From the NCBI RefSeq assembly GCF_037975245.1, contig NC_092579.1:4366001-4430000 (forward strand): a DNA stretch of 64,000 nucleotides. Reading direction: 5' to 3'. The stretch comes from Apostichopus japonicus (lineage: Eukaryota > Echinodermata > Holothuroidea > Aspidochirotida > Stichopodidae). The notes below the pieces were generated by a model. That model was not told the DNA's origin. It worked only from the letters and a program-made list of their open reading frames with translations, and did not search any database. The stretch's first letter is position 1. Each line of letters begins with the position of its first letter. Shown here in pieces: positions 22,896 to 34,860 of the stretch. A program made the position numbers and the translations under genes.

Positions 22896-22918
22896 TCTAT
22901 CTCTCTCTCTCTCTCTCC
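22896..22918. repeat. (CT)n tract before exon 23
   Basis: CTATCTATCTCTCTCTCTCT ending a few bases before the exon 23 acceptor. It may serve as the polypyrimidine tract. Confidence 0.9.
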
Positions 22919-22924
22919 ATAAAG

Positions 22925-23173
22925 GCACAAAAAACAGTAAGCATTCTAGACAGTTGTATGAACCGAACAATTCAGTTAATCTTTAAGCAGAAGCAGGTGA
23001 ACGAGCCGGCCAGTGGATTGACGTACCGCTCTGTGTCGTTGACCGTTGCGAGGACAGTTGGCAGAGATATACCGGCAGCGGTCATCACTCAAGCCAATGG
23101 CAAGTTTGTGATTCCACCTTTCTGTGAGATGGTCAGCGATGGAGATTGCAGCGCAGATCAAGTCGATATTCAG
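22925..23173 (+). CDS. Exon 23: GAIN-like region
   Basis: Residues 1554-1636: AQKTVSILDSCMNRTIQLIF, then KFVIPPFCEMVSDGDCSADQ and VDIQ. In polycystin-1 relatives this is where an F.IP or V.IP stretch and a V.IQ...NP junction precede the GAIN beta fold. Acceptor aaag, donor CAG/gtgaga. Confidence 0.86.
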
Positions 23174-24548
23174 GTGAGATTTCTCCTAAAAGAGAAAGTT
23201 GAGCTAAATTAAGGGATTTTCCCGTGCCAGACAATGCAACACTCATTGTTTAATAAAAGAGAAAATTTTTTGACGCTGTTTGTTGGAAACCCCATCTCGA
23301 TATCTTGTTCCTAACCTTGAGATGCAATTGATTGAAATATAAACCTATTTTGACTGGTTCAAGCCGGGACTCTTCAAGGTAGTTGATAACATTCGCTGGT
23401 ATGTGATGGAATAACATTTGTTCTTCAAAAGCTTTATTTTCTTGATTATAATCCTCTTGTTGACTTTACTCTTGAAATGTGTTATACGTTTGGAATGCTC
23501 TCAATGTCCTATGTATTTCAAATTTAAACAAATGTGCAACATTTTTTTGTAGAAAATAGTATTTTTCCTCTGTGAAGAGGTGAGTTAAATATTCATTCAA
23601 GAACATTACTTTTTCAGCTGAATTGCCATGGTGACATCATTCACTCTGCTGTTGTCAGATACATTAAAAATATATATATCACAAAATGTTGAAAAAAATG
23701 GATTTTTCACGTCAAACCAAATGCTATGAGGATTCAGTTGTGACCTAAAAATGCAGATAACTTCCAGCATATGTCTTAAGCAATCAATTGCAACCACCAG
23801 AATATCCCTTAGTTGTTTGTCCATATGCATTTTTGTTTAGAATTTCCTTGGAAGAAAGTTTATTTTCAAGATTCTATTTCAAATAATGAATTAAAAAGAA
23901 GAAAGGATTTTAGGATCATGCCTACTCTCTCATCATATTTCTTTTAGGAATTCCTTATATTTTCATCTTTTCTTCCATGGTCACAAAATAAATAGCTTAT
24001 ATCTTTTCTCCTATTAGATATGAGAGTTTTTTTTTTAGAATTTGTTCACTTCAAGTCAAATATTAAAAGCAAAAATAATTGGGACTGAAAAAAAAGTTTG
24101 GCAGCCAAATGTAGCTATTTAGTCAGATTTAACTTTTTCCTCCTTTTTAATTTCTGATTTAAAAAGAAAGGTGGAAGTTTTCTTACTTTGATCAAATTTA
24201 GTCAGGCTTTTGATAATCCTGAATGTATAATACAAAACTATTTTCCAACCCCCCCTCCCCATCCCCCTCACCAAAGCAAGAAACAAAAAACCTATAAAGA
24301 AAATTAAAACTGTTTAGTAAGTACTTCAAAGTGTTTGAGAGTGAAATTTAAATGCGATAAGGACTTCGGTATCGAAAATGTTACTGGATACTTAAAGAAT
24401 TTTTATTTTCTCATTTCTCATGCATGTAATAGTTGACTGTGCTTACATAGGGAGCATGAAAAGCATGGTTTAGAGAAAGAATTCCCATGAACACAAGTTC
24501 AAAGGAGGCGATGTATTTATCATCATCATTTTATTCCTTGTGTTATAG

Positions 24549-24936
24549 AGTCTCTCATTACCCAACAATCCTTACAATTTTGAAGAGACAAGTGAGAAGA
24601 TATCAAAGAGATCTAACATCATGTCCTTGTCCTATAAACGACCCGACGGAACCGATGTTCCGGTAGAGGAATCATCCTCCATCATCGAGATCTTTGTACC
24701 GAGACCCGGTAATGATTTGCCAGAGTTTGCCTTCTACAACACGACCGTTCCAAACAACGAGACCGGTATGGTCTATCACTCCTTTGAGGTGCAGTACAAC
24801 GATTCATCCATAACCGTTCAGTTAGCGCCTCAGAATCTCTCACAGATCTTTGTGGTCTACCTTCGACACGAGGGTTATCCGTCGCCGGAGTATTACGATT
24901 ACAGATTCTTCTTGCCTGGAAATGAATCCACCTTAG
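24549..24936 (+). CDS. Exon 24: GAIN-like region
   Basis: Residues 1637-1765: SLSLPNNPYNFEETSEKISK, then MSLSYKRPDG, SFEVQYNDSSITVQLAPQN, IFVVYLRHEGYPSPEYYDY. The pattern Y.F......I...V..L....NG matches GAIN domains. Several N-glycosylation sequons. Donor TTA G/gtaaga. Confidence 0.89.
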
Positions 24937-26264
24937 GTAAGAGTCAGGATCTATGGGAGTATTTGGCAATTAAGGTTTGAAGGGAAAAAGGGGGGACTGG
25001 GGGGGGTGAGGGGTATGGAATGGAGGAAGATGTTCATTTTATGTTCTTTATTCACTTTAAAAAAAAGGAAAATCTCATCAGAAGTTGTTTGTTATTGACA
25101 TATAGCTCAGATGAATCCAGACAGGGTTAATTTGTCATGACCTTGAATATTTTGAAGACTATGGAAAGAAAATAACAATTAAGTATATACAAATTTGAAA
25201 TCTTAGTTTGCATTGATCTCAACAAGTATCTTGAGTGGATGCCAATTTTTTTCCTTCACATTAAGCATACATTTACACCCCTCCCTCCCCCTCCCTCCCT
25301 CCCCATCTATCTATATTCTAAGATTTAGCTATATTCTAAGATTTAGCTTCCTATTTGTAAAGCGCTACAATCTCGATGTAGCAGCGCTATATAAGTGTCT
25401 AATATACATGTATGTAGAGAGGATAATATTGAACAATAGAAACCCCTTCCCCTGCCCCCCCCACCACATCCCAAGAAAGGTTACTACTAAAAGCCACCCT
25501 ATCAACATCCGACTTTGGAGTGCATAAAGCAGTGTTTCGCTCTTTATATTGCAAATCATTTGGCCAGCTTTGCATTGTAAATAATAGAATCAAGCGAAGC
25601 TGAAAAATGCGACAGATTAATACAGAACAACTGTAATTTATGTATCTGGGTTTTCATCGAATATGTTACTCCAAATATGGAGAACTATGGAGAACACATC
25701 AGAAGCACTTCAGTATTAACGAGAGTGAATTTCTCACTTTGACGATCATGTATATTTAATTGATTATCAATTGTTTAACATTTTGTGTGAATGTACTTGT
25801 TTCGGTTATGGCATATGAAAGAGGAACTTGTTTTTTGGTGGTCTGCCTATGAATTATGTAGCTATATTTGCATGTATTATAACAGAGTGATTTATTGATC
25901 TTCAGACCTGTCTTCATCAATACTTCAAGCTATGAAAAGTGCAATGGGGCTAAAAAAATTGTGGGGTCTCTTGACTGGAAGAAATGACAGATTTCAAATA
26001 TATTCTTTCAAAATTTTTCTTGTGGTAAAACTTCAGTGTTTGATTGAAAATTTGGACTTTTCACATCCAACTTTTTGGTTGAAACATCAAGGAAAATGGA
26101 AAATTAGATACATTGTGAGGTATATGGAACTAAAAACTCAATCGTTTGATTACATTTGTAAAATATATTATGAAGATATTGAACACACTTTCTCCTTTTT
26201 AAATCCAAGTTTTGATGTTAATCTTTTATATTTCTTACTTTTGCCCTCTATTTTCCTACCTTAG

Positions 26265-26554
26265 ATCAAGTGCAGGTAACAAGCATGGCCAACTTAACAG
26301 ACATGTGGGCGTACAAGATCTTTCTGGACAACGCCGAAGTCGGAAACAAAACCGGAAAGTACATCGTCGGTGTCAGCCAGGTGCCCGGTAATTTTTGGGA
26401 TGATCTGGGTTACATCATCCACGATCAAGCCCTGGATTGGGCCGTCGGTAATGCCAGCAAAAACTGGACCGAACCGTACTGGCTTTCCATTTCTATTTCT
26501 GGATGTTCTTTCTGGATTCCTCAGGTTCAGACTTGGGGTGGCTCTGGGTGTCTG
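26265..26554 (+). CDS. Exon 25: end of GAIN-like region, first half of GPS
   Basis: Residues 1766-1862. The exon ends in the GPS N-terminal half: SGCSFWIPQVQTWGGSGCL, with Cys 1846, Trp 1849, Trp 1856 and Cys 1861 at the expected spacing. Upstream YIVGVSQVPGNF is the usual beta core. Donor CTG/gtaagt. Confidence 0.93.
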
Positions 26555-27114
26555 GTAAGTAAGATATGGCATGTGCGCCTCAATTTGGCCCAAGAAAAGG
26601 CCTGTTGTATAGCGATGGGTTGTCTGCTATATCACTGTGGGTGGGGGGGGGGGCAGGGGCTTGGGAATTATATCAGTTCTGTAGATTTACCTGTGCTATG
26701 TCCACGTTAGGAACTGAAATGAAACGTTGCTTGCATTGAAAGCAGTGTAACCTAGCATGTAATGAGCTCAGTGAAGAGGGTGGAGGGGCATGGTGGTAGG
26801 ACTGGGGGTTGGGGTGGGGGTAGAAGGAGGTGGGAGGGGAATTATGGAAATTGAGGTACTTGTCCTTTTGTTCTTATTTTAGATATTCTGAACTTCGGTT
26901 TTTAAAACTTAAAAATTTTCATATTTAAGATGAATCAAATTGACCTAAAAATGAAATAAAAACTAAATTTTGTTGAGGACTTGCATGTCTTCACCTCTTG
27001 TCTCTTACATTGGGAGATAAATTTGCTTGACTTTATCTTCCATAAACTGTGGAAGCAGAAAGGAACACAGGCAAGAGCTGTTATGTCATATTAAAATCAT
27101 TTTATTTTATCAAG

Positions 27115-27342
27115 GTCGGCATCCGCACAGACGCTTCCTGGACCCAATGTCTCTGTACTCATCTGACATCCTTTGCCAGTACCTGGATTGTACCTCCAGC
27201 ACCCCTGGACTTTGAGTACATCTTTAACAATCTGGGATTCATTCAAAACTTGACCATTTATGTCTCTACCATCGCCTCGTACACTATATTCTTCTTCATC
27301 TTCATCTGGGCTAGGAGGAAAGACAAGAAAGATGTTATGCTG
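27115..27342 (+). CDS. Exon 26: GPS cleavage site and TM1
   Basis: Residues 1863-1938. QCLCTHLTSFAS completes the GPS: Cys 1874 and 1876, His 1878, Leu 1879, Thr 1880. The HLT triad is intact, so autoproteolysis between Leu and Thr is expected from the known GPS chemistry. TM1 follows (about 1907-1928, NLTIYVSTIASYTIFFFIFI), then the basic stop WARRKDKK. Confidence 0.95.
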
Positions 27343-27855
27343 GTAAATTTTCATAAATAAAATTGTCTTGCACTTTTTCCCATTTTTTAATTAAAATTTT
27401 TTTTTTTTTTTTTAGCGTGTGCATGTTTCATTGATGATTCTACTGCAACAGTTCATGCCGCAATGGTACAACAAATGTTCTTAAATTAGATATCTGCAAT
27501 GGAAATGTCTTGCAAGCATTCTTAAGATACTTTAAGCACCGGGTCGAAAAAAAAATTGCAAATGCGGTATGGATGTCAAAGGGTAGTCATCATCAGTACA
27601 GACCAACAAGCAATGCTTATGTTTAATAAATTGCAGATCATGAAAGGTAGCGTCATATGCAGCCTAACTGCAGGAATTGCTTCAGCCCTCTCAGTATCTG
27701 ATTTTGGACATGGTATCTTTAGCAGATTTTGACTTATCAGCAATGGTCTGTAATATATTTGAGTCTAGGGTCTGTCTATACTCACAATATATTGCAAGGA
27801 TGTATTTTACACAACAGCAGATTCTTCATCACGTTCTTTTCCATGTTGGTCATAG

Positions 27856-27957
27856 CTTGGTGTCACCCCACTCGTGGACAACAACCCCAAGCACAAGTAT
27901 CTGTATGAACTCTCCGTTCTGACCGGACAGCGACAAGGAGCTGGAACAGATTCGAAG
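27856..27957 (+). CDS. Exon 27: start of PLAT domain
   Basis: Residues 1939-1972: LGVTPLVDNN, then YLYELSVLTGQRQGAGTDSK. The V.TG...GAGT pattern is the first strand of the polycystin PLAT (LH2) domain, a cytosolic lipid- and protein-binding fold after TM1. Acceptor atag, donor AAG/gtacgt. Confidence 0.94.
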
Positions 27958-28626
27958 GTACGTATGTTTGAGCGTCGTAGTGTATGTCTGTGTTTGGGTG
28001 TCATGTTGTGTATGTGTTTGGTCGTGACAATGGTTGTTTGTCTGAGTGTTAATTACAATCATGAATATCTGGTCAAGTGTGTCACTGTCTGGTTGTTGTC
28101 ATGGTTGTGTTTTTTTATTTTTTTATTATTATTGTCATCTTTAATGAGGGTAGTCCTGCTCAGTGCAGAAGCACTGCTTTCCAGAGTAGCCCTCAAGTTT
28201 GCACATGACGAAGGAAAATAAATGCTTTTGAAAGATATATTGTGTCTTGATCATGTCACTCAGCAGATACATTCATGATAAGAAAAGAATTAACCGTCTA
28301 TAAAAAAACTGTGGATTATTATTATTTTTATTAAATTTAAGTTTGTCCAACAAAGCATCTACAGTTTGTGGGTTTACTGACTGGTGAAAGTTGCCAGTAA
28401 AATGTTAAAATTATTCAATGCTCTGGCAGAAATCTTAACCAACATTTTACTCAAGCCATATGAAGATAAGGTATAGAAGTAGTGAGGATGGAGGGGGGGG
28501 GGGGGAACAGACGGACAGACAGGTGCAGGGAGGCATCTGGGGGGGGACATCATGCTAGCTAGCAGGAAGGCTTTTATGAATTTTGCCATCTGTTGAGGTA
28601 TTTTGTTTCTTGTTTTAATCTGATAG

Positions 28627-28742
28627 GTCAGCTTTATCATCTCTGGTGACCAAGAAGAAACAGATGTCAGAACTCTGGAGGATGAGAAACGGCCAGTCTT
28701 GAGGAGAGGGGCGGTCGACCGCTTCCTGATGACTGTTGATCG
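28627..28742 (+). CDS. Exon 28: PLAT domain
   Basis: Residues 1973-2010: VSFIISGDQEETDVRTLEDE, then VLRRGAVDRFLMTVD. Matches the PLAT pattern V...L.G......R.L.D.....F.RG..D.F......L. Donor CG/gtgggt splits an Arg codon. Confidence 0.93.
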
Positions 28743-29139
28743 GTGGGTAATACAAATGTGTACAACATTGAAAAGGGACTGAATTTGGGGAGGGGGGGTG
28801 TAGAGAAGAGATGGGTGGGGATGAGATGATGGGTTGAGATCAGTACTCTTTTATCAGATGAAGGGGGCAGTGGATGGGTCTGGGAGAAGGTGTTGATGGA
28901 TGAGATTAGAACTTAACAATATGATTGATGTGTAATGGATGGGTTTGGTAGGGGGAGGGGGATGGGGGTGGGGCTGGTAACTAGTGTCTTAAATGATCTA
29001 TTCCCCTTGATTTTTACATGCAAAGTAGGCTAGACTTGAGTCCAATCTAAGCATATTCATCTTATTAACATCAAAAATTTAATCTTTGTATATCTTCATT
29101 TTATTCCTTTTTATTTCTGTTTTCATATATATTTTTCAG

Positions 29140-29305
29140 ACCTCTTGGAACAATGAATTACATGCGGATATGGCATGATAACTCTGGCAAAGGCGACATG
29201 CAGAGCTGGTACCTGAAATATATAGCCATAAGAGACCTGCAAACCAAAGAACGGTTTTATTTCATCGTAAACAGATGGTTCTCTGTTGTGGATGATGATG
29301 GCCAG
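29140..29305 (+). CDS. Exon 29: PLAT domain end
   Basis: Residues 2011-2066: PLGTMNYMRIWHDNSGKGDM, SWYLKYIAIRDLQT, FIVNRWFSVVDDDGQ. RIWHDN(S)G and W.L....I.D......F....W...... are PLAT hallmarks. Donor CAG/gtgaga. Confidence 0.94.
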
Positions 29306-29479
29306 GTGAGACATTGCTAAATGACTGTGTAAATTTGTTATAAAATTTGTCGTGGTGTGATCACATCTGTCATGATGGAGCACATGACAATAACCTGGAA
29401 ATGACCCACTCAAAACTTGAACTACTGTTACATTTGTACGGAGTATGGCTGGTAACCTATGAAGCATTTTTTATTCCTT

Positions 29480-29700
29480 GCCGGAGGCAAATGGAATCTA
29501 TGCGATGGTGATGACGTATGTGGGTGTGACACTTGCTTTTAAACATGATAACTCAAACAGTTATTGGTGTTGGTTTAACTTCATACTTGGTATGTTGATC
29601 CTTCTTATTAAGTACAAAAAGCTTAAAGCTTAATTTCTAAGTTCAATGGTCATTTGGGGTCAACAGAGGTCAAAGTCTGAAAACTCTGTGAAAACCTCAT
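29480..29700. repeat. Probable dispersed repeat with GGTCA motifs
   Basis: The stretch with ACTTCATACTTGGTATGTTG and GGTCATTTGGGGTCAACAGA resembles dispersed repeats common in marine invertebrates; this is from memory and not checked. It contains GGGTCA and AGGTCA spaced by 4 bp (29657-29672). A CT-rich patch follows (29698-29850). Confidence 0.4.
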
Positions 29701-29953
29701 CCCTTTTCCCCTTCCTAATCCCCTTCACTCTTCATCCTGCCCCTTTCCACTCCCCTTTCCCATCGTCATTCCATAATCTCCCCCATCCACTTCCAGTCCC
29801 CGTCTGATCCCCATCCTCTTGGTCTCTTCCCTACCCTTGCTGGCCTCTTCCTCATTCACACTCTATACAACAACACGTGTTTGCTTATTTTACAATATTA
29901 AATGTTACTTTCATAATTTGTTGTTACTACAATACATCAACTAAACTACACAG

Positions 29954-30232
29954 GTGGATCGTCTGGTAGCAGTGGCTGGTAAGGAACAGATGAAGGAGTT
30001 CTCACATGTATTCCAAAGCCACACCTCCAAGAACCTAAACGACGGCCACCTCTGGATATCCATTTACGGCCGCCCTGCGATGAGCCGCTTTACTCGCATG
30101 CAGAGAGTGGGGTGTTGTATGATGGCGCTGTGGTTGGAGATGTTGGTGAACATCATGTGGTACAAGGCGATACCCCCCGCTGCTTCTCTGAATGCCTTTA
30201 ATCTTGGACCTATCAGTATGTCTCCAGCTCAG
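29954..30232 (+). CDS. Exon 30: post-PLAT linker and TM2
   Basis: Residues 2067-2159. DGHLWISIYGRPAMSRFTR is the conserved link into TM2 of polycystin-1 proteins. TM2 is about 2117-2136 (RVGCCMMALWLEMLVNIMWY). Donor CAG/gtaagt. Confidence 0.93.
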
Positions 30233-30264
30233 GTAAGTAAATGTTACTCAGTCCATTGTAATGT

Positions 30265-30495
30265 GTGTTAGCTCAGTGGTTAACACCGGTGCCTTCCAAT
30301 CATAAGGTCCCCGGTTCGAGTCACTCCAAGAATAATGTATGACGTCCAGTTACAGAATTGTTGACAATTCATAAACATGGACGTTAAATATGAATGTAAG
30401 AGACTGACTTCGGTCAGCTTGCGGCTTTGATAAGCCAATGAGGCTTCTTTGCGAGTTCCTGCTTGCAGGAGGACCTAAAATACATACATACATAC
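30265..30495 (+). mobile_element. tRNA-derived SINE, copy 2
   Basis: Begins GTGTTAGCTCAGTGGTTAAC (A box), B box CGGTTCGAGTC at about 30312-30322, a body with CTGACTTCGGTCAGCTTGCG, and a (TACA)n tail. It starts about 30 bp after the exon 30 donor. About 230 bp long and close to the 46276 copy. Confidence 0.93.
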
Positions 30496-31090
30496 CAGTC
30501 GGACTAATGCAACATAATGCAGAAATCCATGTAAATGCTTAAAAATTTGATTGAAATGAGAGGTATTGATATTATGATGAGCCTGTTGGTATGTTAAAGT
30601 ATTGCACAAGGCTATTCGTTTGGAGTTTGCAGAGCCGTTAATCAAACACACCCCAGTATCATACAAAATATGAAAGATCAATAATTTAACTCTTTAAACA
30701 GTATGATCAAGTCATTTTTCAATGGTTATATACATGTTGCTTGTACACAGCTTGTTTACATCATTTATCTAAATACACAAGGAATCAACAGTTCACACAT
30801 TAATCAGGAATTTTAATTTATTAGATTATTTCATAATAATTAGATTATAACTAGATTATTACATTGATTGAGATGACAGTCTGTAGCAATACTTCATATC
30901 CAATGCAAACTGCTGCTCTGGTATTCCAAACATCCTCTGAAATTTGATTCACTCGCTGAAGTTAATGAACATTTTAATCCTAGTCATGTCTGGTACAATT
31001 TGTCTCTCCTTTCAAGGGTTGAACTAAATTATATATCCAAATACTCCTGTTGTTAAGTTTGTGTTTTCTTACCATCTTACTGCCTTGTAG

Positions 31091-31264
31091 ATAAGCATCG
31101 GCATCCAGTCAATGTTGATCGTATTTCCGATAAGTCTGACCGTGGTCCAGCTTTTCAGAAAGTCTCGGCCTCGAAAGAAACGAGAGAGCCGCATCAAGGT
31201 AGCCCAGAAGCAGCAGTGGGAACGTTATAAGGTTTCAGACACCTCCAAAGGCAGAAGACCCTAC
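31091..31264 (+). CDS. Exon 31: TM3 and basic cytosolic loop
   Basis: Residues 2160-2217. TM3 is ISIGIQSMLIVFPISLTVVQ (about 2160-2181). It is followed by a strongly basic loop (FRKSRPRKKRESRIK), consistent with the cytosolic side. Donor TAC/gtaagc. Confidence 0.91.
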
Positions 31265-31809
31265 GTAAGCATTTGGTTTCCTTCATGATTTCTTTCTTTT
31301 GTAATATTTAATATGCTTGATAATCATTTAAAATAATTGCAAGAGCAGACCTATTCGTTTGCCTAGGATACAAAATAACTTTATATTTCTTATTTCAAAT
31401 ATTGTTACATACAATATACAATTTTAACTTAGTGGTCATTGGTTTTGGAACAAAAGGTTTAGTACACCAAGAATTGTTTAGAAGTTTCAAAAGTACATTC
31501 TTGATGGTTCTGGTTCTCAAGATTCTTCCCAGAGATGGAGGATTGTTGCAATTGACAATTAGATGTCTCAGTGTGGGGAATTACTAATAGATAGGCAATA
31601 AAACTCTTGTTGAAATTTCTTGTTTTGAAATTTTGAAAGTTGAAATTTCTTGTTAAAAAATGTCTTGTTGAAATTTGAGCATGGGGTGACCATTTATCTG
31701 GCTGTCTAGCATATATGGTGGCAGTACTCATGACCTTTGACATTGCCAACCATTTCTATTCATATTTATGATACCTCATTTGCATATTCACCTCTCACGT
31801 TGTCATCAG

Positions 31810-32196
31810 CTATCACCGGACAGTCTGCTGCTAAAGCAGAGAAAGACTTACGGCCAGGGTCCAGCCGGTGGGACCAGGGCCGACCCTCGACTGATCCACG
31901 ACGGTAATTTGAACTTTGATGAGTCCTTGAGGAGTAACATAGGTCAGTACCACACCCTGCAGGAAGATAAAAGTCGAGCTTCCAGTCCCGTGAACGACAA
32001 ACCCAAGAAGGACCCTTTCATGTTCCCCTGGTGGTTCGTCATCGTAGCCTGGATCTTACTCATCCTCGGGACGGTCGCCTCCACCGTCTTCACCCTATTC
32101 TACGGGATTCAGATGGGAGATTTGGAAACCAGAGAATGGCTGGCATCGGAGCTGGTGTCATTCTTCACCGGTGTGTTTATTGCCCAACCGATAAAA
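31810..32196 (+). CDS. Exon 32: cytosolic loop, TM4 and start of TM5
   Basis: Residues 2218-2346. A hydrophilic loop leads to PWWFVIVAWILLILGTVAST (TM4, about 2290-2317) and ETREWLASELVSFFTGVFIA (TM5 start, about 2327). PWW...AW and WL.....SF.....QP.K are conserved in the family. Donor AAA/gtacga. Confidence 0.94.
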
Positions 32197-33044
32197 GTAC
32201 GAACACCAATTTTCTGATGCAATATTAATTATAAGTTGTTCAAATTTCCAAAGGAAAAATCAAACATTTTACAGATAGAATGCTATAATGATGATATCAT
32301 GCATTTATGGTTTTGCCAGCTGCTTTTACAAAATATCGCCAAATTTGAAGAGCTCATATCTGCACAATACATGATGCTACAAGGCTCATGTAATTTGACC
32401 TAAAGAAAAAGAAATTGGTTTGAGCAATGAACTCATCTACCGTAATATTCTGTTGCTAGAGTAATCACTTGGTTTTAAAACGAAGTTACTAGAAATGGGA
32501 GAAACTTTGTTATTTTGGTCAGTTTATGGACTTTCCTCTTCAGACAACTTAATCATACACTAATCATGCAATCATTCGAACAACTGGATAATGTTTGGTA
32601 CCTCAAAGTGACCTGCTTGTCCCATGAAAATTGTTCAGTTTATATCTGCCGATTTAAATGCTTTGTCAACTGAACGTCTTTGTCTGCTTAAGCGGCATTT
32701 ACTTTTGCTTTATTTTATCCATCATGAATTGAGTGCAATTTATTACTGTCTTTAATGCGTCACATGCCCGTTGCAGAATTCTGACATAACCAATTGGTTA
32801 ATTATCATTAAAGCCCGTTTTCATTAAGATATATATTATCTTAAATACCAACTCATTTCAACTCCTCACTTCGAATCGTCGAATTCCTTGAGTTTTGTTC
32901 TATTTACAACTTCAGAGTGTAACCAGTTTAAGTAATTAATCCTGTCAGGGTAGAAATATCCACATCGGAGCATTTGTGGAAGGTTGTTGCACTCTCTCAG
33001 GAAAGTGTGTGTTTCTTTATAAAAGTTACTTTTTGTGTGTGTGT

Positions 33045-33240
33045 GCACTTGTTTTGTATTCTGACCTAGGACTTGAACAAAAGAATTCTAGGTCCTCGGA
33101 TGTGATTTCTAAAGAATTTCCATGTCCTCGAAAGAATTCTATTGTTATGAGGTATTGTTAAGGTTAGGGTATGTGGATTTGAACAATGGAAAAAACAATG
33201 GGGTCCTAGGTCTGAATGTAAAACACCTGTGTGTGTGTGT
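33045..33240. mobile_element. Inverted-repeat element inside a GT microsatellite
   Basis: GTTTTGTATTCTGACCTAGG AC at 33051-33072 and its inverse at 33203-33224 match at 19 of 22 positions. (GT)n lies on the outer side of both, on the same strand (33034-33045 and 33229-33243). This suggests insertion into, and splitting of, a GT tract. Non-coding; class uncertain. Intron 32. Confidence 0.7.
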
Positions 33241-33353
33241 GTGCAAAAGTGGAATTTTTTTTCATCCTTGGATCTTGTTGGGGATGAAGACTCGGCGACT
33301 TTCAAAAATCTTAAAAGCTTTAAATTGGGCCTATTAAAGTATCATTGATCCTT

Positions 33354-33404
33354 CCGGGGAGGGGGAGGGGATAGGGGGAGGGAGTAGGGGGAGGGGGAGG
33401 GGTT
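33354..33404. repeat. G-rich (GGGGGA)n patch
   Basis: Runs of four to six G separated by single A or TA, a potential quadruplex-forming stretch, about 105 bp upstream of exon 33. Confidence 0.8.
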
Positions 33405-33509
33405 TAGAAATGGCAAAATCAGAGCATTAGTGGAGGGTAAATATATGCTCACCAATTGGTAAAAAAAGTTTGTACTCATTTCGTATATCAATCTGATGTG
33501 TACATTCAG

Positions 33510-33645
33510 GTAGTGCTGATCGCTATGTTCATCACATGCTTGTTCCGGAGCCCAAACGTGGACGAAGAGCCCGACGTAGAAGTCGACGAGGAAGCATACG
33601 ATAAATCACTCGAGCACGACGAAGAATGGTTGCATAACTTACCAG
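33510..33645 (+). CDS. Exon 33: end of TM5 and acidic loop
   Basis: Residues 2347-2391: VVLIAMFITCLF closes TM5. A very acidic loop follows (DEEPDVEVDEEAYDKSLEHD) with the conserved DEEWLH. Donor CCA G/gtaagt. Confidence 0.91.
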
Positions 33646-34612
33646 GTAAGTCTCAATGAAAGGATTAAAAGATGAAAATGATGACAAGCAATTGCCCAAA
33701 ACCCTCACCACAGTAGAACATTTTTGGATGGCATTTTTTTTGGGGGGGGGGGTGGAGGGTGGATGAAGGTTAATATAACAAAAAACCCTAGTTTATTCCT
33801 CGTTAGTGAGATTAAATTTAGATTGGATGCTGTTTAGGGCAGTGGGATAATGAAGCAGCAGTACAACATAATAAGCTCACTATAAAGCACTGATGATCCA
33901 ATTTGATGATGCAAAAATATCACTCCTACAATGAACCGAAAATCTGTAGGTCATGGTGATTACTATAAAGCTTATTTGAGAATTAACACAAAGATTCCTT
34001 TTGTTTAAATTTAAGAGCTTGAAGTTTTAGCTGAGTGGATATATAAAAATCAAAAACAAGAAATAACTTGGTAGTATGACAGATTAACATGAGGAAAAGT
34101 TTTTGACATGAGCAAGGATGATTGTTAAAAGTTTGCAGGCGGTATTTATAAACTAACTTGTCGAGTCCATTCGCAAAAGGTTGTAGACTATATAGGCTTT
34201 CTGCAGATGGGCACCAGATATTTTATTTGTGACATTTTTACCTTTACGATGGGTTTGTCAATTTTGTAAGAATGTGAACATATGATAAAGTCACAACCAC
34301 ATTATTTCATCAGCAATATCAAGTTTTGTGAAACTTGTAGTTGTATCGAAGAGTCTTGTCTATGAGATTATAGCTATCTCTGATGCTGTGAGCCTTCAAG
34401 AATATTTAAAGAATGCAGATTAACAGTTGATTTTGGACCTCTGGATATTAAAAGCCGAAAAAAAAAAAAACTTCCTTTCTTTGACTTAGAATATTGCGGT
34501 AGAGCCTTTTATTCAGTATTGGTTTAACGTTCTGTAAGAAATGACACTCAGTCTGCTAGTTTTCTGCTATTTTGAACAGTTTAATATAACAATGATTTTT
34601 AACTCTCTTCAG

Positions 34613-34860
34613 TGACATCACATAAGGAGAGAAAGATCAAGGCCAAACCACCGACCCCTGAGAATCTGGAGAAGATCCGAGAACGTCGACTGAAGGAGCT
34701 TCAGATATTCTCCGTTCTGAAGGACATTTTATTCTACTTTCTGTTCTTGTTTACACTGATGGTGGTCAGCTACGGTAACGTGGACACTTGGTCGTACCAT
34801 TACAAAGCAAACATTGAACAGATACTGGTGATGGGAGATCGAATCAATTCATTCACAAAC
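34613..34860 (+). CDS. Exon 34: cytosolic linker, TM6, start of TOP-like domain
   Basis: Residues 2392-2474: KPPTPENLEKIRERRLKELQ is the conserved cytosolic helix before TM6. TM6 is about 2430-2446 (ILFYFLFLFTLMVVSYG). The extracellular domain starts after it (SYGNVDTWSYHY). Donor AAC/gtaagc. Confidence 0.93.

Larger units (their letters stand above)
5316..31090. other. Remaining introns of the gene without listed features
   Basis: Introns 5, 6, 7, 8, 11, 12, 15, 16, 17, 18, 21, 23, 24, 25, 26, 27 and 28 show no repeats or genes that I can name. Intron 17-18 sequence around 17925-18030 and 18150-18200 has weak ACCATGTTAT and TTCCTTACATA repeats. Intron 25 (26555-27114) and intron 28 (28743-29139) have long G-rich patches. 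Intron 23 (23174-24548) is plain AT-rich. Confidence 0.5.

Noticed and set aside
26294-26593. 99-codon minus-strand frame over exon 25
   Set aside because: Antisense shadow of the GAIN/GPS exon.
30265-30340. Functional tRNA gene
   Set aside because: A and B boxes are present, but the arms do not close into a cloverleaf, and the sequence continues into a body shared by two other copies: a SINE.
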